8,675 bases of DNA from NCBI GenBank assembly GCA_023389135.1, contig JAEWEX010000284.1, positions 1 to 8,675 on the forward strand. Direction: 5' to 3'. The position numbers were made by a program, and so were the translations under genes. This document shows positions 1 through 6,101 of this stretch, in pieces; position 1 is the stretch's first letter, and the number at the start of each line of letters is the position of its first letter. The DNA comes from Pseudomonadota bacterium. Lineage in GTDB: Bacteria > Pseudomonadota > Alphaproteobacteria > Rhizobiales > Methylopilaceae. The notes below the pieces were generated by a model. That model saw nothing but the letters and a program-made list of their open reading frames with translations. It was not told where the DNA came from and ran no database searches.

Positions 1-22
1 GGATAAGGCCATTCAAGCTGGG

Positions 23-43
23 CCCTCCGGTCGAGCCGGAGGG
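23..43. repeat. GC-rich perfect hairpin
   Basis: An 8-bp perfect inverted repeat, CCCTCCGG (23-30) and CCGGAGGG (36-43), closes a 5-base loop. No T-run follows on either strand, so it is not a canonical intrinsic terminator. It could still act as a 3'-end hairpin for a gene ending beyond the left edge, or for the minus-strand operon whose last stop codon is at 282. Confidence 0.5.
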
Positions 44-51
44 CGACGGGG

Positions 52-68
52 GGTGGGGCAACCCCTCC
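52..68. repeat. Short hairpin in the non-coding tail
   Basis: GG-T-GGGG (52-58) can pair with CCCC-T-CC (62-68) across a CAA loop, giving six G-C pairs around one T-T mismatch. It lies between two stronger hairpins and may be part of the same repeat cluster. No function can be assigned. Confidence 0.35.
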
Positions 69-72
69 TGTC

Positions 73-104
73 ATCCCGGAAACGGCGAAGCCGTTATCCG
101 GGAT
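73..104. repeat. REP-like palindrome 1
   Basis: ATCCCGGA (73-80) pairs perfectly with TCCGGGAT (97-104). Inside it AACGGC (81-86) pairs with GCCGTT (90-95) around a GAA triloop, leaving one bulged A at 96. From memory, the motif 'TCATCCCGGAAACGGC...GCCGTTATCCGGGAT' recurs in intergenic DNA of many alphaproteobacteria; that recurrence was not searched here. Such elements often sit downstream of genes, where the hairpin can stabilise or end mRNA. Confidence 0.65.
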
Positions 105-142
105 CCAGGAACACCGTCCCGTCCCGGCGGCAACGCCTTGCG

Positions 143-178
143 TCCTTTGAGACGCGGCCTTTTGGCCGCTCCTCAGGA
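143..178. repeat. REP-like palindrome 2
   Basis: The core is GCGGCC (154-159) and GGCCGC (164-169) around a TTTT loop. Outer pairing of GAG (149-151) with CTC (172-174) and TCCT (143-146) with AGGA (175-178) is interrupted by small bulges. The layout 'TCCTTTGAGACGCGGCC...GGCCGCTCCTCAGGATG' matches, from memory, a dispersed hairpin repeat common in alphaproteobacteria. It is unlike palindrome 1, so two repeat families are present side by side. Confidence 0.65.
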
Positions 179-281
179 TGGAGACCGGCGGCGCATGGCT
201 CCACCGCTCAATGCAGCCCCACCCCCTCGCTCACGCCGAGAAGGCTCGAAGGGCCGTCCCGGAGCACGCCCAGGCATCGGC

Positions 282-1739
282 TCACGGTGTCCAGTTCACC
301 CGCCACAGCGCCTCCACCGTGGCTGCGCCGGACACCAGCGCACCGGTGACCGCGGCCATGCCGGCGAACGGCATCCGGCGGTTGACCAGCGCGGCCACCG
401 CCAGCGCCGCCGGCGGCATCACCGCGACGAAATAGCGGCCCTGCACGCCCCACACCGCCGGCTCGCCCGGGGGCGTCCAGGTGATGAACAGGATGAGGTA
501 GACCCCGACCGTGTAGCCGACCACGATCGCCAGCGACCACGCCGCGATCCGCGCCCGCGCCGCGCCGTCGAGGCCGAGCCGGTCGACGGCGGCGACCGCC
601 AGCAGCGCGCCGATGACCGGGTAGGCCAGCCAGTGCAGCCTTGTGTCGAGCCAGCCCAGCACCCCGACCGCCTGGCGGGACAGGCCCGCCAGCTCTCCGG
701 TGAGGCTTGCCAGCATGACGCGCGGGAAGTGCAGCGGGTTGTCCGCCATGAAGGCGAGCTTCCAGCCGACCTCGAAATGCTCCCGCGGATATTTGCCGCT
801 GGCGTAGAGCCGCCATGCGGCCATCTCGGCGTCCACCGCCCAGATCCAGAGCGGCGACAGCACCAGCCCCGGCAGCACCACCAGCGCCACCGCCTTCCAG
901 CGCCGGGGCAGGTCGCGGAAGCGGTGGACCATGGGTTCCAGCAGGATGAAGATCAGCTGCGGCGGCTTGGCCAGCACCGCCAGCGTGGTCCACAGCGCCC
1001 GCCGGCCGGCGCCGGCCCCGTTCAGGCCCGACGCAGCGCGCAGCGCCAGCGCCGTGACCAGCAGGGCGAGGCTGTTGGTCGCCCCGTCCGCGCCCACCAC
1101 CGAACGGCCGTAGACCGCGGCCGGCAGCATCGCGATCAGGAAGAACGCCCATTGCAGCCGCGGCGCAGCGGCGACCGCGACGGCGGCCACCGCCGTGAAG
1201 GCGGCGAGCCCGAAGGCGCGCATCAGGGTGATGGTCTGGAGAAAGTCGAGCCCCATGGCCCGCGCCAGCGCGCCGGCGACCGCATGGGGCGCGTAGGCCA
1301 CGGGGCTGTAGCCCTCGGTGCCCTCGAACGGGATGAACACCGGCGCGCGGCCCGGCTGCGGCGCCGGGCGCGCGCCATACTCCGCCACCACGCTGCGATA
1401 GCTGAAGCCGTCCTTCCAGATGTCGCCGCGGCGCGACGCGAAGAACGCGTAGTCGTCATGGATGTCGGCCGGTATGAAGAGGCCCTTTCGGCCGCCGACC
1501 TCGGTCTGCGGCAGCACGATGCCCTGGGCATAGGCGTAGGCGCGCGCGAAATGCGCCGGCTCGTCCGGCCCGCGCATGGGCGGATTGAGCAGGATGCAGG
1601 CCGCGCCGAACAGTGCGGACAGGACGACCAGCAGCGTCGCGGGGCCGATGCGCAAGCGCGCGGCGCGCGCGGGCGCGATCTCGCCGGCCGGCGCCGCCGC
1701 GCCGGTCTCCGTGGTCCGGTAGAGCGCGCGCGCCGTCAA
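282..1739 (-). CDS. DUF2142 family polytopic membrane protein
   Basis: A 485-residue integral membrane protein with about ten or more hydrophobic segments. It belongs to the DUF2142 family by its N-terminal signature: a first helix (about 34-52) is followed by NPPMRGPDEPAHFARAY (52-68), the family's P-DE-H-RAY motif. The acidic DE pair after helix 1 resembles the catalytic loop of GT-C glycosyltransferases. Many DUF2142 proteins lie in polysaccharide loci, so a transferase role in the envelope is plausible but unproven. The start is uncertain. I chose a TTG at 1739-1737 because it forms a TTGA overlap with the stop of the upstream gene and leaves a short polar N-terminus before helix 1. No good Shine-Dalgarno is seen, so initiation probably depends on translational coupling. 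An in-frame TTG at 1665 is the alternative. It is the last gene of the four-gene operon. Confidence 0.8.
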   Translation of the reverse strand: MTARALYRTTETGAAAPAGEIAPARAARLRIGPATLLVVLSALFGAACILLNPPMRGPDEPAHFARAYAYAQGIVLPQTEVGGRKGLFIPADIHDDYAFFASRRGDIWKDGFSYRSVVAEYGARPAPQPGRAPVFIPFEGTEGYSPVAYAPHAVAGALARAMGLDFLQTITLMRAFGLAAFTAVAAVAVAAAPRLQWAFFLIAMLPAAVYGRSVVGADGATNSLALLVTALALRAASGLNGAGAGRRALWTTLAVLAKPPQLIFILLEPMVHRFRDLPRRWKAVALVVLPGLVLSPLWIWAVDAEMAAWRLYASGKYPREHFEVGWKLAFMADNPLHFPRVMLASLTGELAGLSRQAVGVLGWLDTRLHWLAYPVIGALLAVAAVDRLGLDGAARARIAAWSLAIVVGYTVGVYLILFITWTPPGEPAVWGVQGRYFVAVMPPAALAVAALVNRRMPFAGMAAVTGALVSGAATVEALWRVNWTP

Positions 1740-2083
1740 CTGGCGGCGACCACGAGCAGGCCCGCCACGATGAGGCCGAGGCCCACGGCGTGGCCGGGCG
1801 TGATCGTCTCCTGGAACAGCAGCGCGCTCGCCGCCGCCACCAGGATGAAGCTCAGCGCCATGTAGGGGTAGAGCCGGCCGAGCGGCGCCGTCTGCAGCAG
1901 CACGATCCACAGGACGGTCGCAAACCCGTAGATCGCCACCGCCGCCGCGCCATAGGCCGCGACCTCGGGCGTGAACGGCGTGCCCGCGCGGTGCAGCGCG
2001 CCCGCGACCAGCTTGAACAGCACCTGGCCGGCGGCGATCAGCGCCACGCAGAACACCGCGCCGAGATGGGTCGCAAGCGTCAT
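1736..2083 (-). CDS. Small four-helix EamA/SMR-like transporter (ArnE/ArnF-like)
   Basis: A 115-residue, very hydrophobic protein with four predicted helices (about 5-30, 40-63, 70-90, 96-113), the size and plan of small multidrug resistance proteins and of the ArnE/ArnF undecaprenyl-phosphate-aminoarabinose flippase subunits. Motifs that fit are GQVLFKL (19-25) in helix 1 and LYPYMALSFILV (71-82) in helix 3. Between a membrane-linked glycosyltransferase and a DUF2142 protein, a lipid-linked sugar flippase half is the best guess; a drug exporter fits the context less well. The ATG at 2083 starts directly before the first helix and has a GAGG 8 bases upstream. Frame extension upstream would overlap the methyltransferase and adds no sensible sequence. 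It begins 10 bases after the methyltransferase stop, and its own stop overlaps the next start. Confidence 0.75.
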   Translation of the reverse strand: MTLATHLGAVFCVALIAAGQVLFKLVAGALHRAGTPFTPEVAAYGAAAVAIYGFATVLWIVLLQTAPLGRLYPYMALSFILVAAASALLFQETITPGHAVGLGLIVAGLLVVAAS

Positions 2084-2093
2084 CGCGCCGGCC

Positions 2094-2783
2094 TCAGACC
2101 TTGGTGACGTGGCACAGATAGAACAGGTTGAGGTCCGTCGAGGGCACCCGCAGCGGATGCCAGGTCTCGCGCACATGCGGGAAGTAGTAGCGGATGAAGG
2201 TGACCAGGTTGCCGATGGGGTTCACGTGCTCGCGCGCCATCCAGTAGTCGTAGTCGATGCCGGCGCGCTCGGCGCTGGCGCGCGGACCCAGCAGCCGCCC
2301 GAACCGCCACGCCAGCCCCGGGTCGCACGGCAGCAGGATCGACATCACCCCGCCGCGCTTCAGCACCCGGTGCCATTCCCGCAGCACCTCGTGGGGCCGG
2401 TAGAGATGCTCCAGGATGTGGCAGGCGACCACGCGGTCCACCGAGGCGTCGGCGAGCGAGAGCTTCGTCGCATCCTCGCGCCCGACGCGGACGCGGTCGC
2501 GCAGGCCCTCCGGCAGCGCCGCGCGGGCGCGCTCCAGCCGGATGTCGTTCCAGTCGGTCATCAGGTAGTCGTCGAAGCCGTGGCGGACATAGCCGAGATG
2601 CTCGCCCGCGCCCGCGCCGACCTCCAGCACCGAGGGAAACGACGTCTCCGGCCCGAACGGCGCCTCCAGCGCCACGTGGCCGCGGCGCATGAAGGACGAC
2701 GACAGCGATTTCCCGTAGTTCAGCGCGTCATAGGCGCCGGCGAGGCGCTCGTTATAGGTGTCGATGTCGGGTTCGGCGCGCAT
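2094..2783 (-). CDS. Class I SAM-dependent methyltransferase
   Basis: A 229-residue soluble protein with the Methyltransf_11-type Rossmann fold. The SAM-binding glycine loop is VLEVGAGAGEH (52-62). An acidic residue after the second strand falls in MTDWND (75-80), the adenine-contacting EDATKL segment is at 103-108, and the post-strand-4 motif CHILEHLYRPHEVLREW runs from 121, followed by LKRGGVMSILLP (141-152). The C-terminal part, with DYDYWMAREHVNP, is typical of relatives in surface polysaccharide clusters. It probably methylates a sugar or lipid-linked intermediate made by the neighbouring enzymes; the acceptor is not deducible. The ATG at 2783 is preceded by AGGAG 5 bases upstream, which overlaps the TAG stop of the glycosyltransferase gene, a layout suited to coupled translation. 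Confidence 0.85.
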   Translation of the reverse strand: MRAEPDIDTYNERLAGAYDALNYGKSLSSSFMRRGHVALEAPFGPETSFPSVLEVGAGAGEHLGYVRHGFDDYLMTDWNDIRLERARAALPEGLRDRVRVGREDATKLSLADASVDRVVACHILEHLYRPHEVLREWHRVLKRGGVMSILLPCDPGLAWRFGRLLGPRASAERAGIDYDYWMAREHVNPIGNLVTFIRYYFPHVRETWHPLRVPSTDLNLFYLCHVTKV

Positions 2784-2791
2784 CTGGTCTC

Positions 2792-3847
2792 CTATCGGGC
2801 ACGGGCGTGGCGCTGCGGCGGCGCGGTGGAACGGCGCGCGGCGAGCCTGGGATGAAGCGCGGTGCCAGGCGCCGCGCTGATGTCGTAGGCGAGGAAGGCG
2901 AGCAGAAGCTGGGTGCCGAGGATCAGCGCGACGCCCGCGAGCATCACCGTCCCGGCGCTGGCGCCGCCGGGGATCGCGCCCCAGTGGACCAGGCCGTAGA
3001 CCAGCCCGAACAGCACGAGCGCGAGCCCGGCGACCAGCTCGACCGAGGCGATGGAGAAATCGCGCAGGAAATAGTTGTAGCCGACCCGCTTTACGAAGTT
3101 GCGCAGGTGGCCTGCGGCGAACGGCAGGATCGAGCGCGCGGCGCTGAGCCCGCTTTGCTCGTCCTCGTAGATCGCCGGCATCGGCACATCGACCACGCGG
3201 GCCCGCAGCGTGCTGAGGCGGAACAGCATGTCGGTCTCGAAGAAGTAGCGCTTGCTGATCTTGTCGAAGGGCAGCCGCCGCGCGACCTCGGCATGGATCG
3301 CGAAATAGCCGTTGGTCGGGTCGAACGACTGCCAGTAGCCGGTGGAAATCTTGGCCAGGAACGACAGGCCCGCATTGCCCACCAGCCGCGCCCGGGGCAT
3401 GGCGGCGACGGATTCCGGGTCGAAGAAGCGGTTGCCCTTGGCGTAGTCGGCCTCGCCGCTGCGGATGGTCTCCACCAGCAGCGGCAGCATTGCGGGGTCC
3501 ATCTGGCCGTCGCCGTCCATCTTGACGACGATGCCGGCGCCGTCGGCGATGGCCTGGCGGATGCCGGTCAGCGTCGCGGCGCCGACGCCCTGGTTGACCT
3601 CGTGGCCGAGCACGCGGACGCGGCGGTCCTTGCAGGCGCGCCACACCAGCGCGCCGCTCGCCTCGGGACACGCGTCGTCGACCACATAGATGCGGTCGAC
3701 CTCCGGGCCGATGCCGTCGATCACGGACAGGATATGGCTGCTGACCCGGTAGCACGGGATCACGACCGCGACCCAGCCTTCCTCCACCCGGGGCGCGGGG
3801 TCGGTCGGCACCAGTGCCAGGCCCGGATAGGCGTCGGCGGGCAGCAT
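2792..3847 (-). CDS. Family 2 glycosyltransferase, polyprenyl-phosphate sugar synthase type
   Basis: A 351-residue GT-A fold enzyme with two C-terminal membrane helices, the architecture of DPM1/GtrB-like polyprenyl-phosphate glycosyltransferases. Visible motifs are VAVVIPCYR (26-34), VVDDAC (55-60), the nucleotide-binding NQGVGAA (85-91), the metal-binding MDGDGQMDP (110-118), DPTNGYF (176-182) and FETDM (203-207). Helices span about 262-288 and 298-322. It should use an NDP-sugar at the inner face of the membrane and pass the sugar to a polyprenyl phosphate. The sugar cannot be told. The C-terminal tail after about 333 is Arg/Pro-rich and probably disordered. The ATG at 3847 was chosen because AGGAGG lies 8 bases upstream; the open frame continues further but the added 54 residues lack family similarity. 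It is the first gene of the minus-strand operon. Confidence 0.88.
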   Translation of the reverse strand: MLPADAYPGLALVPTDPAPRVEEGWVAVVIPCYRVSSHILSVIDGIGPEVDRIYVVDDACPEASGALVWRACKDRRVRVLGHEVNQGVGAATLTGIRQAIADGAGIVVKMDGDGQMDPAMLPLLVETIRSGEADYAKGNRFFDPESVAAMPRARLVGNAGLSFLAKISTGYWQSFDPTNGYFAIHAEVARRLPFDKISKRYFFETDMLFRLSTLRARVVDVPMPAIYEDEQSGLSAARSILPFAAGHLRNFVKRVGYNYFLRDFSIASVELVAGLALVLFGLVYGLVHWGAIPGGASAGTVMLAGVALILGTQLLLAFLAYDISAAPGTALHPRLAARRSTAPPQRHARAR

Positions 3848-3855
3848 CGCCCGGC

Positions 3856-3861
3856 CCTCCT
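3856..3861 (-). promoter_or_regulatory. Ribosome binding site that fixes the glycosyltransferase start
   Basis: On the minus strand this reads AGGAGG, a full match to the anti-Shine-Dalgarno core, with 8 bases to the ATG at 3847. It is the strongest such site in the window and argues against the longer upstream frame. Confidence 0.85.
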
Positions 3862-3954
3862 GTGATCGCGTCTCATCGGCCGGAGTGCGGCGCGTAACCT
3901 CCTCCCAACGGGCAGGCCGGCCCGCTTGTTCCGAGAAAACCAACGGGCGGGGCG

Positions 3955-4004
3955 GCGCAGGCGTCATGAAACAAACCGGCTTGTGTGTTTGTTGTCGCCT
4001 GCGC
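3955..4004. promoter_or_regulatory. Nested inverted repeat in the divergent intergenic region
   Basis: The outer arms are GCGCAGGCG (3955-3963) and CGCCTGCGC (3996-4004), a perfect 9-bp match. Inside them are AACAAAC (3970-3976) and GTTTGTT (3987-3993), a perfect 7-bp match around a 10-base spacer. The two repeats have centres only 2 bases apart. As DNA this could be a regulator binding site, with the inner arms a candidate TetR-type operator for the adjacent gene. As RNA the plus-strand transcript could fold into a long hairpin just before the TetR start. Both are inferences. Confidence 0.5.
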
Positions 4005-4009
4005 ATCAT
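3981..4009 (+). promoter_or_regulatory. Weak candidate promoter for the TetR gene
   Basis: TTGTGT (3981-3986) and CATCAT (4004-4009) are 17 bases apart and match the sigma-70 boxes at 3 and 4 of 6 positions. The -35 box would lie mostly in the spacer of the inner inverted repeat, so binding there would allow autorepression. The match is poor and could be chance. I found no convincing promoter for the minus-strand glycosyltransferase in the same region. Confidence 0.25.
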
Positions 4010-4035
4010 GGGCCCGACATCCGAAGGGCGCGCGA

Positions 4036-4713
4036 GTGACTGACACGATCAAGACCGGACGGGCCTCCGGCGCATCGGCGCGGCCGACGCGCCGCACCCA
4101 GGGCGAGCGCAGCGCCGAGACCCAGCGTCGGCTGATCGAGGCCACCATCGAGGCGCTGCACCGGCGCGGCTACGCCCGCATCACGACCGCCGAGATCGCC
4201 GAGCGCGCCGGGGTCTCCCGCGGCGCGCTGATGCACCATTACGACACCAAGGAAGAGCTGGTGACGGTCGCGGTGGAGCGTCTGCTCAAGGACACCACCG
4301 GCGAGATCCGCGGCTGGCTCGGCCGCGCGCGCTCCGGCGAACTGACGCTGGACGCCTTCCTCGACCACCTGTGGGAGCTGTATTCCGGCCGCCTGCTGTT
4401 CGTGACCATCGAGCACATCACCGAGGCCCGCCACAACGAGGCGCTGCGGGCGAGCCTGGTGCCCGTGGTGCGGGAGTTCCACAAGGCGCTCGACGCCGCC
4501 TGGCGCGAGTTCTTCCACGGCACGCCGCTGAGCCAGGCGGAGGTCGAGACTGTGCTGAACGCCACCACCTGCCTGTTCCGCGGCATGGGCGTGCAGACCG
4601 TGCTGCGCCAGGATCCGGCCTATTACGAGGGCCTGCTGGCGCACTGGAAGGCCCATGTCCGCGGGCTCGTGGAACTCGGCGAGCCGATCCCGGGACAGGG
4701 AGTGCAGGCGTGA
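4036..4713 (+). CDS. TetR/AcrR family transcriptional regulator
   Basis: A 225-residue one-component repressor-type protein. The N-terminal TetR_N domain covers about 20-85: RSAETQRRLIEATIEAL leads into the helix-turn-helix ITTAEIAERAGVSRGALMHHY (49-69), followed by the typical TKEELV. The all-helical remainder is the ligand-binding and dimerisation domain, too divergent to name a ligand. The GTG at 4036 was chosen because GAAGG (4023-4027) lies 8 bases upstream and the protein begins soon before the DNA-binding domain; an in-frame GTG at 3985 would add 17 unlike residues and lies inside an inverted repeat. It reads in the same direction as the ABC importer and ends 136 bases before it, with an operator-like palindrome between, so the importer is its probable target. 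Control of the divergent glycosyltransferase operon is possible but less supported. Confidence 0.88.
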   Translation: MTDTIKTGRASGASARPTRRTQGERSAETQRRLIEATIEALHRRGYARITTAEIAERAGVSRGALMHHYDTKEELVTVAVERLLKDTTGEIRGWLGRARSGELTLDAFLDHLWELYSGRLLFVTIEHITEARHNEALRASLVPVVREFHKALDAAWREFFHGTPLSQAEVETVLNATTCLFRGMGVQTVLRQDPAYYEGLLAHWKAHVRGLVELGEPIPGQGVQA

Positions 4714-4728
4714 CGGCGGGCATTTTAC

Positions 4729-4750
4729 AAACATTCTTGACGGAATGTTT
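4729..4750. promoter_or_regulatory. Probable TetR operator overlapping the importer promoter
   Basis: AAACATTC (4729-4736) and GAATGTTT (4743-4750) form a perfect 8-bp inverted repeat with a 6-bp spacer, TTGACG. Flanking bases extend imperfect symmetry to ACAAAC on the left and GTTTTGT on the right. It is AT-rich against very GC-rich surroundings. Its size, symmetry and place, 16 bases after the TetR stop and over a -35 box, are typical of a TetR-family operator. Binding has not been shown. Confidence 0.65.
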
Positions 4751-4765
4751 TGTCGGAAATAGCGT
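4737..4765 (+). promoter_or_regulatory. Candidate sigma-70 promoter of the ABC importer operon
   Basis: The -35 box TTGACG (4737-4742) matches the consensus TTGACA at five of six positions. After 17 bases comes TAGCGT (4760-4765), matching TATAAT at three of six. The -35 box fills the spacer of the palindrome exactly, so a bound repressor would exclude RNA polymerase. Transcription would start near 4772, leaving a leader of about 78 bases. Confidence 0.5.
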
Positions 4766-4804
4766 TTCCTCGGCGCCCTCGGGCCGCCCCATCGTCAAGG
4801 ACTG

Positions 4805-4823
4805 CCGGGCGCGCAATGCCCGG
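4805..4823 (+). other. GC hairpin in the importer mRNA leader
   Basis: CCGGGC (4805-4810) pairs with GCCCGG (4818-4823) around a 7-base loop, 26 bases before the ATG at 4850. No T-run follows, so it is not an attenuator of the usual kind. It may only shape the leader. The leader carries a weak Shine-Dalgarno, GAGAAAG, about 9 bases before the start. Confidence 0.35.
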
Positions 4824-4849
4824 GCCACATCCAGAGAAAGTGGGAACCC

Positions 4850-6076
4850 ATGACCATCCTCACCCCTTCGCGGCGTCAGCTTCTCGTGGGCGCGGGCGCC
4901 ATGACGCTCGCCGCCGCCACCTTCCGCGCCGGCGGCCTCGCCGCCGCCGAGCCGTTCCGCATCGGCGCGCTGTGCCCGATCACGGGCGCGGGCAGCCCCT
5001 ACGGCTCGGGCATGCAGCAGGCGCTGCTGTTCGCCGCCAAGGAGATCAACGACGCCGGCGGCGCCGGCGGCCGCACCATCGAGGTCATCGCCGAGGACAC
5101 CCAGACCGCGCCGGACGCCGCCGTCACCGCGACGCGCAAGCTCATCGACGTCAACAAGGTGCAGGCCATCATGGGCACCTGGTCGTCGGGCGTGACGCTG
5201 GCTGTGATGCCGATCACCGCCGCCGCCGGCGTCGTGCAGATGAACACCTCCGGCGCGCCCTCGATCTCCACCGAGGACAAGGACGACCTGGTGTGGCGCT
5301 ACCAGGCCACCAACGACCGCTTCGGCCAGGCCTTCGCCAAGATCGCGGAGAAGTACGGCTGGAAGCGCCCCGCCACCATGGCGTTCAACAACGCCTCGGG
5401 CATCGGCAACGCCGAGGGCTTCAAGAAGGCGTGGGAGGCCATGGGCGGCGAGGTCGTGGCCGAGGTGGTCTACGAGCCCAACCGCCCGAGCTACCGCTCC
5501 GAGCTGCAGAGCATCATGTCGGCCAATCCCGATGTCATCGTCACCGGCTCCTACCTGCCCGACACCACCATCATCCTGCGCGAGTGGTTCCAGGCCGGCG
5601 GCGAGAACAAGTGGATCATTCCCGCCTGGGCCGCCAACCCCAAGCTGGTCGAGGCGCTGGGCAACGAGGTCGTCGAGGGCGTGATCGCGGTGGATTCCAT
5701 CTCCAACGAGAAGTCGCAGGCCTTCGCCCATTTCAGCGACCTCTACCAGAAGGCCACCGGCAGCCCCGGCTCGTCCAACGTCTACGCCGCCATGACCTAC
5801 GACATGATGATCGTGTGGGGGCTCGCCATGGAGGCGGCCGGCGAGGGCGCCTCGGTCAAGGAGATCAACGCCAAGATCCGCGAGATCGCCAATCCCGACG
5901 GCGCCGCGGTCGAGACCTTCGCCGAGGGCCGGGACGCCCTCAAGAAGGGCAAGATCAACTACGAGGGCGCGTCCAGCCGGCTGGACTTCGACGAGTTCGG
6001 AGACGTGACGCCCGACTTCTCGGAGAACACCATCAAGGCCGGCGTGTTCGAGCGCACCGGCGTCGTCTCGCTCTGA
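4850..6076 (+). CDS. ABC importer substrate-binding protein, LivK/Peripla_BP_6 type, Tat-exported
   Basis: A 408-residue periplasmic protein that captures the substrate for the permeases encoded downstream. The N-terminus has a twin-arginine signal, SRRQLL (7-12), a hydrophobic stretch (about 11-32) and a likely cleavage after AAA at 31-33. The mature part starts FRIGALCPITGAGSPYG (36-52), the first strand and loop of the type I binding-protein fold. Ligand-loop segments GTWSSGVTLAVMP (109-121) and NTSGAPSIS (132-140) follow, then the second lobe (NDRFGQAFAKIAEKYGWKR from 155). It has only one cysteine (42), so it cannot form the internal disulfide known in E. coli LivJ/LivK. The family also binds amides, aromatic acids and other organic acids, and TetR control hints at a catabolic substrate rather than a housekeeping amino acid. 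The ATG at 4850 gives a complete Tat signal. It is the first gene of the operon, 25 bases before the permease. Confidence 0.88.
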   Translation: MTILTPSRRQLLVGAGAMTLAAATFRAGGLAAAEPFRIGALCPITGAGSPYGSGMQQALLFAAKEINDAGGAGGRTIEVIAEDTQTAPDAAVTATRKLIDVNKVQAIMGTWSSGVTLAVMPITAAAGVVQMNTSGAPSISTEDKDDLVWRYQATNDRFGQAFAKIAEKYGWKRPATMAFNNASGIGNAEGFKKAWEAMGGEVVAEVVYEPNRPSYRSELQSIMSANPDVIVTGSYLPDTTIILREWFQAGGENKWIIPAWAANPKLVEALGNEVVEGVIAVDSISNEKSQAFAHFSDLYQKATGSPGSSNVYAAMTYDMMIVWGLAMEAAGEGASVKEINAKIREIANPDGAAVETFAEGRDALKKGKINYEGASSRLDFDEFGDVTPDFSENTIKAGVFERTGVVSL

Positions 6077-6101
6077 CGCGCGACGCCGGGGCCAGAGCGC
6101 G

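Larger units (their letters stand above)
1..281. other. Non-coding, repeat-rich 3' region
   Basis: I find no credible gene here. Open frames crossing this stretch are low-complexity Arg/Pro/Ala-rich translations without a recognisable domain. The stretch holds the four hairpins listed separately, all within 23-178. From 179 to 281 I see nothing definite. It receives transcription from the minus-strand operon ending at 282, so it is probably that operon's 3' untranslated region and end zone, but no hairpin followed by a T-run is present. Confidence 0.6.

Noticed and set aside
23..43. Intrinsic terminator
   Set aside because: The stem is strong but no T-rich tract follows on either strand, so I list it only as a hairpin.
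1..281. CRISPR array or transposon end
   Set aside because: The palindromes differ from each other, show no regular spacing, and no transposase gene or target duplication is visible.
138..1865. Long plus-strand open frame (about 575 codons) antisense to the DUF2142 gene
   Set aside because: The translation is Arg/His/Gln/Asp-rich low complexity with no hydrophobic core or domain. It is the mirror of a GC-biased gene whose minus-strand product has clear family motifs.
2807..3865. Plus-strand open frame opposite the glycosyltransferase
   Set aside because: Its product is compositionally biased without motifs; the minus-strand frame has DxD and other GT2 motifs and a perfect ribosome binding site.
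3848..4009. 54-residue N-terminal extension of the glycosyltransferase
   Set aside because: The extension runs through the divergent promoter region and inverted repeats and lacks family similarity; AGGAGG 8 bases before the ATG at 3847 fixes a shorter start.
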